Below are positions 1 to 5,896 of a stretch of 7,372 nucleotides of DNA, one piece after another. The stretch is from a bacterium MnTg04 (GTDB lineage Bacteria; Pseudomonadota; Gammaproteobacteria; Steroidobacterales; MnTg04): NCBI GenBank assembly GCA_008975185.1, contig BFAU01000212.1:1-7372 (forward strand), given 5' to 3'. A program made the translations under genes and the position numbers. The notes beneath the pieces are model-generated. The model had not been told where the DNA came from. It saw nothing but the letters and a program-made list of their open reading frames with translations, and ran no database searches. Position 1 is the stretch's first letter. Every line of letters starts with the position of its first letter.

Positions 1-274
1 TGGCAGCATGCCAAAGATTGCCCGCATCAACGGTTATCAGCAGGTCAGCCGGACTGTTTTTCCCTTCCGCAACCAGCCGCTGCATCAACACGTCCGCCTT
101 GTCGGTCACGAAATCGATCTGGATGCCCGTTTCCTGCTCGTAGAGATCGAAAACCGGTTTGATCAGCTGCTCGTTGCGCGCCGAGTAAACAACCAGGGAT
201 GAATCGGCGGGCGGCGTACACGCGGCAATCAACAAGGCAACCGCCAGCACCAAAAATGCGTTTTTGCTGGTCAT
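1..274 (-). CDS. Iron(III) ABC transporter substrate-binding lipoprotein, N-terminal part (runs off the left edge)
   Basis: Ninety-one codons of the 5' end are visible. The protein starts with a short Lys-containing n-region, a hydrophobic stretch (residues 6-18) and a lipobox I-A-A-C with the lipidated Cys at residue 19, so it should be an envelope-anchored lipoprotein. The mature start, with V-V-Y-S-A-R-N-E-Q-L-I-K-P-V-F (residues 28-42), then T-G-I (49-51) and the S-P-A-D-L-L-I-T-V-D-A-G-N-L-W-H segment (74-89), is the signature of FbpA/FutA/IdiA ferric-iron binding proteins, which deliver Fe3+ to an inner-membrane ABC permease. Those permease genes are not in the window. The start is ATG at 274 with an AGGA about 11 nt upstream. 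A sigma70-type promoter overlapped by a Fur box lies directly upstream, which supports the iron assignment independently. The exact family member cannot be named from the N-terminus alone. Confidence 0.9.
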   Translation of the reverse strand, partial: MTSKNAFLVLAVALLIAACTPPADSSLVVYSARNEQLIKPVFDLYEQETGIQIDFVTDKADVLMQRLVAEGKNSPADLLITVDAGNLWHAA

Positions 275-294
275 GAATTCGTCTTATCCTAAAT

Positions 295-313
295 GCTAAT
301 GATTCTCATTATC
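295..313. promoter_or_regulatory. Fur box (ferric uptake regulator operator)
   Basis: The 19 bases GCTAATGATTCTCATTATC match the classical Fur consensus GATAATGATAATCATTATC at 16 of 19 positions and keep its near-palindromic form. The site covers the -10 element of the minus-strand promoter of the iron-binding lipoprotein gene, the standard arrangement for iron-dependent repression. It is established that Fur with Fe2+ represses iron-uptake genes through such sites. Binding here is inferred from sequence only. Confidence 0.88.
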
Positions 314-336
314 ATATGAAAGTACTGTATTTACAA
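308..336 (-). promoter_or_regulatory. Sigma70-type promoter of the iron-binding lipoprotein gene
   Basis: Read on the minus strand, a -35 TTGTAA (331-336; 4 of 6 matches to TTGACA) is followed after exactly 17 bases by a -10 GATAAT (308-313; 5 of 6 matches to TATAAT). The -10 hexamer forms one end of the Fur box, so Fur binding would block RNA polymerase. The transcript would start near position 300, leaving a short leader before the ATG at 274. Confidence 0.65.
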
Positions 337-403
337 CACATTTTTGGGCTTCACGAGCAAAGATCGACCGTTTTTGGCGGACGCGGGTCGGCGATTTGCA
401 GGC

Positions 404-1498
404 TCAGGGCTGGTCAGCTGTTTTTACGCAATCGCGTCCCGCTGACTTCGCCTTGTACATCGCGACATCCGCCGCCGCCAGCAACGCTTCCGCCACCGTT
501 TTCAGATCCTGCTCGTACTCATCAGGCAGGCAACTGGAAACCCCGATGGACACGGTCATGGTTACGGCATTATTCGGATCTATGGTAATCGGAGTTTCAC
601 TGACCGCCTCCTTGATCCGGTTCGCCAGGTCTACGGCATCTACAACCAGGGTCGCGGGCAACAGCAAAACGAATTCCTCGCCGCCATAGCGCGCGGCCAT
701 ATCGCTTCCCCGGATCTGGCTTTCAATCCTCTGGGCAAGTTCGCGCAGCGCGCGGTCGCCGGCAAGATGGCCGAACTGGTCGTTTATGCGCTTGAAATGA
801 TCGACATCGAGCAGCAGGCAACACAGGCTCAACCTGTCCCTCCGCGCCCGGGCCAACTCTTCCCGGAGACGATCCTGCAAATAACGACGATTGTGCCAGC
901 CCGTCAGGACATCGGTCAGACCACTGCGCACCAGCCGCGCCCGGTTAACCATGTTTTCGAGCGCGAACGAGGCGATCGTCGCCAGGTAGGCGAGCACATC
1001 CACGGCATGCTGCGGCGTAAAGCGCGTCATGTCGGTGGTGCCGAAATTCAGGCTCCCCATCAGGCGATTCTGGCGGATCAACGGCAATAGCGCGACGCTC
1101 TTGAGGTGGGTTGAATCCGGGAAAACCAACTGATGGTCGGCGGCGTTGTACGGCCCGAGCCACGGCCGGCTCAGCGACGTGAACTGCGGCGCCAGACCCG
1201 TCATCGTATCGACATATATGACGCCCGGCAGCTCTTCATCACGGTCCATACTGTCCATCAGCAAGTGCCGAATTTCATGATGCGGGTCGCAAAGCAAAAG
1301 CGTGACGTTGCTAAGTCCAAAGGAATTGGCCAACCCGGCCACCATGCGCTCCATCAGGTCCTGCAGCGACTCAGCTTGCAACAGACCGAGTTCCCTGGTC
1401 TGCGAACGCTCCCGGATTACGTGGTTTTTCTCAGCCTCGCTCGTCAATTCGGCGAGGCGCTCCCTGAGCTTTTTATTCTTGGCCTGCAGGTCGCTCAT
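404..1498 (-). CDS. Diguanylate cyclase with N-terminal GAF/DUF484-like sensor (GGEEF, intact I-site)
   Basis: The 364-residue protein should make cyclic di-GMP from two GTP. Residues 1-35 are charged and probably a coiled coil. Residues about 40-185 resemble a GAF/DUF484-type sensor (S-V-A-L-L-P-L around 134-140, then M-G-S-L-N-F-G). Residues about 190-360 form the GGDEF domain, with D-V-L-T-G at 196-200, the metal-binding L-D-V-D-H-F at 230-235, the active-site G-G-E-E-F at 272-276, and S-I-G-V near 317-320. An RxxD inhibitory site (R263 to D266) lies exactly five residues before GGEEF, so product feedback inhibition is likely. There is no transmembrane segment or signal peptide, so it is a cytosolic sensor of unknown ligand. 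The ATG at 1498 has a good AAGGAA site. Upstream in-frame starts (ATG 1579, TTG 1582) lack one and would add 27-28 residues. The gene stands alone: 129 bp from the iron gene downstream and behind a terminator upstream. Confidence 0.93.
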   Translation of the reverse strand: MSDLQAKNKKLRERLAELTSEAEKNHVIRERSQTRELGLLQAESLQDLMERMVAGLANSFGLSNVTLLLCDPHHEIRHLLMDSMDRDEELPGVIYVDTMTGLAPQFTSLSRPWLGPYNAADHQLVFPDSTHLKSVALLPLIRQNRLMGSLNFGTTDMTRFTPQHAVDVLAYLATIASFALENMVNRARLVRSGLTDVLTGWHNRRYLQDRLREELARARRDRLSLCCLLLDVDHFKRINDQFGHLAGDRALRELAQRIESQIRGSDMAARYGGEEFVLLLPATLVVDAVDLANRIKEAVSETPITIDPNNAVTMTVSIGVSSCLPDEYEQDLKTVAEALLAAADVAMYKAKSAGRDCVKTADQP

Positions 1499-1502
1499 TG
1501 TT

Positions 1503-1508
1503 TTCCTT
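1503..1508 (-). promoter_or_regulatory. Ribosome binding site deciding the diguanylate cyclase start
   Basis: Minus-strand AAGGAA lies 4 nt before the ATG at 1498. No comparable site precedes the in-frame ATG at 1579 or TTG at 1582, so the shorter 364-residue product is preferred. Confidence 0.7.
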
Positions 1509-1590
1509 AACCGGTCGCGAGCGTCCCGGCTCGCAGCTACCCTTTTTATCGGCTGCCTCGACACAATGCAAGCGGTCATCAACAGGCAAC

Positions 1591-1623
1591 AAAAAAACCG
1601 CTGAACAATAATATTTCAGGTTC
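1591..1623 (-). terminator. Probable rho-independent terminator behind the His/Arg-rich gene
   Basis: On the minus strand an inverted repeat CTGAA / TTCAG (1615-1619 and 1601-1605, 9-nt loop) can be extended through a 2-nt bulge by the flanking ACC/GGT. It is followed by a run of seven T (1591-1597). The stem is modest but the T-tract is good. It would end transcription from the His/Arg-rich gene (stop at 1787) before the diguanylate cyclase gene. It also overlaps the end of the in-frame open stretch at 1616-1786. Confidence 0.5.
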
Positions 1624-1786
1624 CTGGAAAGTCCACCGCTGCCACTGACGTTTTTCCGTGTATTCCTTCGACGTAGGGGGCCAGCCGCGTCTGCAGAAAG
1701 TCATCGATCATTTGTTCCAACCCTGGCATCCATTTTTTGTCGACCCCGCTGACCCGGATGCCCGGTGCAAGCGACGCCGCTGGAAT
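1616..1786 (-). other. Open frame of 56 codons continuing in phase after the His/Arg-rich gene's stop
   Basis: Directly after the TGA at 1787-1789 the same reading frame stays open for 56 codons and ends at a TGA at 1616-1618, inside the probable terminator. The predicted peptide is not low-complexity. It contains W-M-P-G-L-E-Q-M-I-D-D-F-L (residues 19-31) and R-L-A-P-Y-V-E-G (34-41), quite unlike the basic repeat-like protein before it. It has no convincing start of its own: the in-frame ATG codons at positions 20 and 26 of the stretch have weak or distant Shine-Dalgarno matches. It may be a 3' untranslated region, a small unrecognised gene, or the tail of an ancestral longer gene cut by the TGA. 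A 56-codon open frame is not rare by chance in GC-rich DNA. Confidence 0.25.
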
Positions 1787-2170
1787 TCACCGCCAGTCGA
1801 CCGGAACGCGAATGCCGATCTCGCCGGCGTGCGGGTCGAAATAGCTTAAGGACAAGTATCCGTGGCCGTACCGTCTGCCGTAGAAACCGTAGCCATAGGG
1901 ATAGCAGTAGGCGCGATATCGGCCGTGCCTGTAAGAGTAGACGTGCCGGCGATAATGGCGAGAGTAATGTCTGTCGTACCGATGGCGGTCTCGCGCATGC
2001 CGGCGTGAATACCGCCGATCGTGGCGGCGCGCAGATCGATGATCAAAACGCTCGCCATGGTCTGCCTGCCGACGATCATGGCGGTCGCGATCATGGCCAT
2101 GCCGCGGTGAATCGGCCAGAACCGGGCCGCACAGGACCAGGCCAAACAGGGTCATTGCAAGAATTTTCAT
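1787..2170 (-). CDS. Small secreted His/Arg-rich protein of unknown function
   Basis: The 127-residue product begins with a Sec signal peptide (M-K-I-L-A-M-T-L-F-G, hydrophobic to residue 18, likely cut after V-L-A at 19). Residues 21-86 form a strongly basic, low-complexity region built from R, H, D and Y, with repeated D-R-H and R-H-Y units. Residues 88-105 are Tyr/Gly-rich (Y-P-Y-G-Y-G-F-Y-G). The last 20 residues (L-S-L-S-Y-F-D to V-D-W-R) look like a short ordered strand-forming tail. I count 14 His and 27 Arg. Such proteins are widespread as uncharacterised periplasmic proteins, and the His content suggests metal or polyanion binding, but that is inference. RcnB-like nickel/cobalt proteins share the style, yet I see no clear RcnB domain. 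The start is ATG 2170, with GGAGGT just upstream. An in-frame ATG 39 nt earlier would spoil the signal peptide. Confidence 0.75.
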   Translation of the reverse strand: MKILAMTLFGLVLCGPVLADSPRHGHDRDRHDRRQADHGERFDHRSARRHDRRYSRRHARDRHRYDRHYSRHYRRHVYSYRHGRYRAYCYPYGYGFYGRRYGHGYLSLSYFDPHAGEIGIRVPVDWR

Positions 2171-2175
2171 GGGGC

Positions 2176-2181
2176 ACCTCC
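2176..2181 (-). promoter_or_regulatory. Strong ribosome binding site of the His/Arg-rich gene
   Basis: Minus-strand GGAGGT ends 5 nt before the ATG at 2170. It is the strongest Shine-Dalgarno match in the window. It fixes the start so that the signal peptide begins at M-K-I-L, and it supports this unusual low-complexity frame as a real gene rather than a shadow of the opposite strand. Confidence 0.75.
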
Positions 2182-2272
2182 GGGGATCGCTTAATCTGTC
2201 CTGAAACACAGAGTAGCGAGCGGCGCCTGAACCCAGGCTGAATCGATTTTTGCAACCAAATCAGGGTGTTAA

Positions 2273-2313
2273 CTGCATGTCGCCAAGGACTGCGGATCCT
2301 TGGCGACGTGCAG
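2273..2313 (-). terminator. Long stem-loop abutting the aldehyde dehydrogenase stop, possible terminator
   Basis: The arms at 2273-2289 and 2297-2313 pair over 17 positions with one non-Watson-Crick pair (2278/2308, a T-G wobble on plus and A-C on minus). They enclose a 7-nt loop, and the inner ten pairs (TCGCCAAGGA / TCCTTGGCGA) are perfect. The hairpin starts 1 nt beyond the ALDH stop codon (2315-2317) on the minus strand. Neither side has a T-tract (TTAACACCC follows on minus), so it is not a classical intrinsic terminator. It could end or stabilise the ALDH mRNA, or act in the leader of the downstream His/Arg-rich gene. Confidence 0.5.
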
Positions 2314-2314
2314 G

Positions 2315-3757
2315 CTAACGGAGCAGAAGCTTGAGCAGCCAGTCGACGATTCTCCGTCGTGGAGGGTAAACCAGCCGAGCGCTATTCAGCCACGGCCGGC
2401 TGAATACACTTTTTGCATGGGAAAATGTCAGGAACCCTTCTCGCCCGTGATAGGCGCCCATGCCGGAATTGCCGATTCCGCCGAACGGCATATCGTGGAT
2501 ACCGATATGAAAAATCGTGTCATTGACGCACGCGCCACCGGATTGGGTTTGCTCGAGCACCCGCTTGACCGTTTTCCGGTCGCGGTCAAAAATATAAAGC
2601 GCCAGCGGACGTGGCCGCCTGTTGATGTCGCTGATTACCCGCTCCAGGTCCTCATAGGCCAGCACGGGCAGCAAGGGGCCAAAAATTTCCTGCCGCATGA
2701 TTTCCATTTCATCGTTCACCTCAAAAACCAGGGTCAGCGGCATCCGGCGATCGTCCAGTAACTCGTTACCCGGGTTAATGACTTCGACCCGGGCACCTTT
2801 AGACATCGCGTCACTCAACAACGCATCGAGGCGAATCTTGTGCCGGTCATTGATAATGCAGGTGTGGTCCGGGTTGCCATCGAGATACGGGTACATCCTG
2901 GCACAGTGCCTGCGTAGGGCCGCCGCAAACCGGTCGACCTGGTTCTTCGGACAGTACACGTAGTCGGGAGCCAGGCAAAGCTGACCGGCGTTCATCGATT
3001 TCCCGAAACAGATGCGCTCGGCGGCGAGTTCCAGATCGGCATCGGGGCCAATAATCGTCGGCGACTTGCCGCCCAGTTCCAGGGTCACCGGTGTCAGGTT
3101 TTCCGCAGCCGCGCGCATGACTTCCCGGCCAACATCGGTAGAACCGGTGAACAACAAGTGGTCGAAAGGCAGGCTGACAAACTGGCGCGCAGTTTCCACG
3201 CCCCCGGTCACCACCGCAACCTCGTCAGCCGCAAAGGCTTCTTCGAGCATGAGCCGAATCGCCGCGGATGCATGCGGGGTAATTTCCGACAGTTTCAGCA
3301 ACACGCGGTTACCGGCCGCCAGCGCGTATGACAACGGCTGAACCGCGAGAAACAGCGGCACATTCCACGGCGAAACGATGCCTACCACGCCCAGCGGATT
3401 GTAGTAAATCCGTGCGCTGGCCGGCGCCATCAGCCAACCGACATGGCGGCGTTCAGGCTTCATCCAACGTCGCAAATGCCTTTTCAGGTAACGAATGTTT
3501 TGAATCGGCATCAGGATTTCGGCGAACTCGGTCTCCAGCCGGCTGCGGCCGCCAAAATCTGCATCGATCGCCTTGATCAGCTTTTCCTTGTGAGCCACCA
3601 GCGCCCGGTGCAAACGGTCGAGACGATCGATGCGATCCTTGCGGCTCGGCATCGGCTGCCGGCGAAAAGCCCGGCGCTGGGCGTCCAGCAAACCTTGCAA
3701 ATCGCCGCGATCGGTTTCCGGGTGGGCAGTCGTTACTTCGCTTGGCCTGACAGACAT
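2315..3757 (-). CDS. Coniferyl aldehyde dehydrogenase-type NAD(P)-dependent aldehyde dehydrogenase (CalB-like)
   Basis: The 480-residue protein is a full-length ALDH-superfamily enzyme, which oxidises an aldehyde to its carboxylate with NAD(P)+. Visible landmarks are P-W-N at 130-132 (N132 stabilises the oxyanion), cofactor-site K155 in L-L-K-L-S-E, F-T-G-S-T at 203-207, general base E227 in E-L-G-G-K-S-P, nucleophile C261 in A-G-Q-L-C-L-A-P-D-Y, and E357 in E-I-F-G-P. The A-G-Q-L-C-L-A-P-D-Y form and the C-terminal P-F-G-G-I-G-N-S-G-M-G-A-Y-H-G with F-S-H point to the coniferyl aldehyde dehydrogenase branch. The basic, hydrophobic tail (R-R-R-I-V-D-W-L-L-K-L-L-L-R) may touch the membrane. 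The name is a family label: members act on varied aromatic and long-chain aldehydes. It is transcribed divergently from frmA, suggesting a shared aldehyde-related role. The start at ATG 3757 has only a GGTGA-type site. Confidence 0.92.
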   Translation of the reverse strand: MSVRPSEVTTAHPETDRGDLQGLLDAQRRAFRRQPMPSRKDRIDRLDRLHRALVAHKEKLIKAIDADFGGRSRLETEFAEILMPIQNIRYLKRHLRRWMKPERRHVGWLMAPASARIYYNPLGVVGIVSPWNVPLFLAVQPLSYALAAGNRVLLKLSEITPHASAAIRLMLEEAFAADEVAVVTGGVETARQFVSLPFDHLLFTGSTDVGREVMRAAAENLTPVTLELGGKSPTIIGPDADLELAAERICFGKSMNAGQLCLAPDYVYCPKNQVDRFAAALRRHCARMYPYLDGNPDHTCIINDRHKIRLDALLSDAMSKGARVEVINPGNELLDDRRMPLTLVFEVNDEMEIMRQEIFGPLLPVLAYEDLERVISDINRRPRPLALYIFDRDRKTVKRVLEQTQSGGACVNDTIFHIGIHDMPFGGIGNSGMGAYHGREGFLTFSHAKSVFSRPWLNSARLVYPPRRRIVDWLLKLLLR

Positions 3758-3797
3758 AAGTAATCACCATCGGGATGGGGCAGCCTCGCCAGGATCG

Positions 3798-3830
3798 CTT
3801 ACATTCGGCAGGCCGCGAGCCTGTTAGTAT
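3798..3830 (+). promoter_or_regulatory. Candidate frmA promoter with a dyad between its elements
   Basis: An extended -10-like TGTTAGTAT (hexamer TAGTAT at 3825-3830, 4 of 6) is preceded by a CTTACA (3798-3803, 4 of 6) at an over-long spacing of 21 bases. Between them lies a perfect inverted repeat, CAGGC-cgcga-GCCTG (3809-3823). A long spacer with an internal dyad is reminiscent of promoters activated by MerR-type regulators, some of which (NmlR/AdhR) control formaldehyde dehydrogenase genes, but the dyad does not match a site I know and no regulator gene is present here. This is a weak call. Confidence 0.25.
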
Positions 3831-3854
3831 TCGACCTTTGGAGCGGTCTGGCAA
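3826..3854 (-). promoter_or_regulatory. Candidate promoter of the aldehyde dehydrogenase gene
   Basis: On the minus strand TTGCCA (3849-3854; 5 of 6 matches to TTGACA) and AATACT (3826-3831; 4 of 6 matches to TATAAT) are separated by exactly 17 bases. Transcription would begin near 3819, about 60 nt before the ATG at 3757. The -10 shares bases with the candidate plus-strand -10, so the two divergent transcripts may compete or be co-regulated. Confidence 0.4.
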
Positions 3855-3876
3855 GATGGTATGGCAGGGGGAGCCC

Positions 3877-4986
3877 ATGAAATCGAAAGCCGCAGTCGCC
3901 TGGGAGGCGGGCAAGCCACTGGAGATCGAGGAGGTCGAGGTTGCCGGCCCGGCTCAAGGTGAGGTCCTGCTACGCATGGTCGCAACCGGCGTTTGCCATA
4001 CCGACGCCTTCACCTTGTCCGGCGCCGACCCGGAGGGTCTTTTCCCGGCAATACTGGGTCATGAAGGCGGCGCGGTGGTGGCGGAAACCGGCGACGGCGT
4101 CAGCAGCGTGAAGCCCGGAGATCATGTCATCCCGCTGTACACTCCCGAGTGCGGTAGCTGCAGTTTCTGCACTTCCGGCAAGACCAATTTGTGCCAGAAA
4201 ATACGCGAGACCCAGGGCAAGGGGTTGATGCCCGATGGAACCAGCCGTTTCAGCACCGCCGGCAAAACTCTTTTCCACTACATGGGCACCTCCACTTTTT
4301 CTGAATACACGGTGCTGCCTGAAATTGCCGTGGCCAAGATAAACCCGGAGGCTCCACTGGAGAAAGTCTGTCTGCTCGGTTGCGGCATCACCACCGGCAT
4401 AGGCGCCGTCCTGAACACGGCCAAGGTCGAGCCCGGTTCGTCGGTCGCCGTTTTCGGCCTGGGCGGAATCGGGCTGGCGGTGATCCAGGGTGCCATCATG
4501 GCAAAAGCCGAACGAATAATCGCCATCGATATCAACCCGGCGAAATTTGAACTGGCTATGCAACTCGGCGCGACCGATTGCGTCAATCCGCAGGACCATT
4601 CTTCACCGATCCAGGAGATCATCATCGAACTGACCGACGGCGGCGTGGATTACTCCTTCGAATGCATCGGCAATACCGATACCATGCGCGCGGCGCTGGA
4701 ATGCTGTCACAAGGGATGGGGTGAATCGACGATCATCGGCGTTGCCGGCGCGGGCAAGGAAATCAGTACGCGACCGTTTCAACTGGTGACCGGGCGAGTA
4801 TGGCGGGGCACCGCATTCGGTGGCGTCAAGGGACGTTCTCAACTGCCAGGCTATGTCGAGCAATATCTCGCCGGTGAAGTCAGGATAGACGAGATGATTA
4901 CCCACACGATGCCGCTGGAAGACATCAACCAGGCTTTCGATCTCATGCACGAAGGCAAATCAATCCGCTCCGTCATTCACTTCTAG
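3877..4986 (+). CDS. frmA: S-(hydroxymethyl)glutathione dehydrogenase / class III alcohol dehydrogenase
   Basis: This zinc enzyme oxidises S-(hydroxymethyl)glutathione, the spontaneous adduct of formaldehyde and glutathione, to S-formylglutathione with NAD+; the family also reduces S-nitrosoglutathione. The 369-residue length equals that of E. coli FrmA. Catalytic zinc ligands are C40, H62 and C169. The structural zinc is held by C92, C95, C98 and C106. The Rossmann motif G-L-G-G-I-G is at 194-199, with the NAD ribose-binding D218. The glutathione-adduct pocket known from human class III ADH is also kept: D51 and E53 in G-A-D-P-E-G, R110 in Q-K-I-R and K279. This makes it class III rather than an ordinary alcohol dehydrogenase. 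The start is ATG 3877 after AGGGGGAG; ATG 3856 would add seven atypical residues. Only 8 nt separate it from frmB, so they form an operon. No FrmR-type repressor gene is visible. Confidence 0.97.
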   Translation: MKSKAAVAWEAGKPLEIEEVEVAGPAQGEVLLRMVATGVCHTDAFTLSGADPEGLFPAILGHEGGAVVAETGDGVSSVKPGDHVIPLYTPECGSCSFCTSGKTNLCQKIRETQGKGLMPDGTSRFSTAGKTLFHYMGTSTFSEYTVLPEIAVAKINPEAPLEKVCLLGCGITTGIGAVLNTAKVEPGSSVAVFGLGGIGLAVIQGAIMAKAERIIAIDINPAKFELAMQLGATDCVNPQDHSSPIQEIIIELTDGGVDYSFECIGNTDTMRAALECCHKGWGESTIIGVAGAGKEISTRPFQLVTGRVWRGTAFGGVKGRSQLPGYVEQYLAGEVRIDEMITHTMPLEDINQAFDLMHEGKSIRSVIHF

Positions 4987-4994
4987 GGGCAGCC

Positions 4995-5855
4995 ATGTCC
5001 GACAGTGCAATACCCGCTCTCAAACTGACCTCGTCAAGCCGGCTGTTCGACGGCGACCTGCAAGGCTTCGAGCATTATTCGAACAGTTGCGATTCCATCA
5101 TGCGGTTCTCGGTTTACCTGCCGCCCCAGGCCGAGGAAACCAAGGTGCCGGCGTTATTGTGGCTTTCCGGACTTACCTGCAACGAAGAAAATTTCATGCT
5201 GAAATCCGGCGCACAAAGATACGCCGCTGAACTGGGGATTGCGCTGATCGCACCGGATACCAGCCCGCGGGACACGGGAACGGCAGGCGAGGAGGATGAG
5301 TGGGATTTCGGCAGCGGAGCGGGTTTCTACGTCAATGCCACACGCCTTCCCTGGTCGCGGCATTTTCAAATGTATGACTATGTCAGCAAAGACCTGCTGG
5401 AGGTTGTCGCCGCGAATCTTCCGCTGGACACCGGGCGCCTGTCGGTCAGCGGTCACTCGATGGGTGGACACGGCGCGTTGATCGTGGCGTTGAAAAACCC
5501 GGGCATGTTCAAGTCGGTATCGGCTTTCTCGCCGATCTGCGCCCCGGCGAAGTGCCCATGGGGAATCAAGGCGTTCACCGGTTATTTCGGCGAGGACCGG
5601 GAGCGCTGGCGGCAATACGACGCCAGCGAACTGGTCGGCCAGGCCAGTGAAAAGCTGCCTTTGTTGATCGACTTTGGAGCCGCGGACGAATATCTCGAGG
5701 AACAGTTATTGCCGGGCCTCCTGGAGGATGCCTGCAGCAAGCATGAGCATCCGCTGAAACTGCGTATACATCCAGGTTACGACCACGGCTATTACTTTGT
5801 TGCCAGTTTTATCGGCGAACATCTCCAGTATCATGCCAGCGCGCTGGCGCCCTGA
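4995..5855 (+). CDS. frmB: S-formylglutathione hydrolase (esterase D family)
   Basis: This cytosolic alpha/beta-hydrolase completes formaldehyde detoxification by splitting S-formylglutathione, the FrmA product, into formate and free glutathione. The 286-residue length is typical. The nucleophile elbow is G-H-S-M-G-G-H-G-A at 153-161 with S155. The likely triad partners are D231 (F-G-A-A-D-E-Y-L) and H264 (G-Y-D-H-G-Y-Y-F). Other family signatures are W-L-S-G-L-T-C-N-E-E-N-F at 56-67, A-P-D-T-S-P-R at 86-92, the G-S-G-A-G-F-Y-V-N-A-T segment at 107-116, and the S-A-F-S-P-I-C-A-P segment near 176-184. The start ATG 4995 follows frmA by 8 nt and is preceded by AGGGGC, consistent with translation from the same mRNA. 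The enzyme could equally be called fghA or yeiG; the fused position with frmA favours frmB. Confidence 0.96.
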   Translation: MSDSAIPALKLTSSSRLFDGDLQGFEHYSNSCDSIMRFSVYLPPQAEETKVPALLWLSGLTCNEENFMLKSGAQRYAAELGIALIAPDTSPRDTGTAGEEDEWDFGSGAGFYVNATRLPWSRHFQMYDYVSKDLLEVVAANLPLDTGRLSVSGHSMGGHGALIVALKNPGMFKSVSAFSPICAPAKCPWGIKAFTGYFGEDRERWRQYDASELVGQASEKLPLLIDFGAADEYLEEQLLPGLLEDACSKHEHPLKLRIHPGYDHGYYFVASFIGEHLQYHASALAP

Positions 5856-5896
5856 AAGCCAGGGCTGATCGACAAGCGGACGAATGCGCCCGGGCG

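Noticed and set aside
1499..1582. Longer diguanylate cyclase start at ATG 1579 or TTG 1582
   Set aside because: No Shine-Dalgarno site precedes either codon, whereas AAGGAA precedes the ATG at 1498.
2073..2097. Short direct repeat CGATCATGGC (two copies, 15 bases apart)
   Set aside because: It is explained by the repetitive D-R-H coding of the His/Arg-rich protein rather than by an operator or mobile element.
1765..2241. Plus-strand open frame of 158 codons over the His/Arg-rich gene
   Set aside because: The minus strand has a signal peptide and a GGAGGT ribosome site at the right distance; the plus frame has neither.
3453..3914. Minus-strand open frame of 153 codons spanning the frmA start and ALDH N-terminus
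   Set aside because: It is out of phase with the ALDH, runs through the divergent promoter region and shows no protein features.
3970..4599. Minus-strand open frame of 209 codons opposite frmA
   Set aside because: It lies wholly within the unmistakable frmA coding sequence and has no family features or ribosome site.
5852..5896. Upstream CTG start for the GGT homologue overlapping the frmB stop codon
   Set aside because: The frame is open there, but CTG starts are rare and the added residues show no family similarity; ATG 5897 is preferred despite its weak ribosome site.
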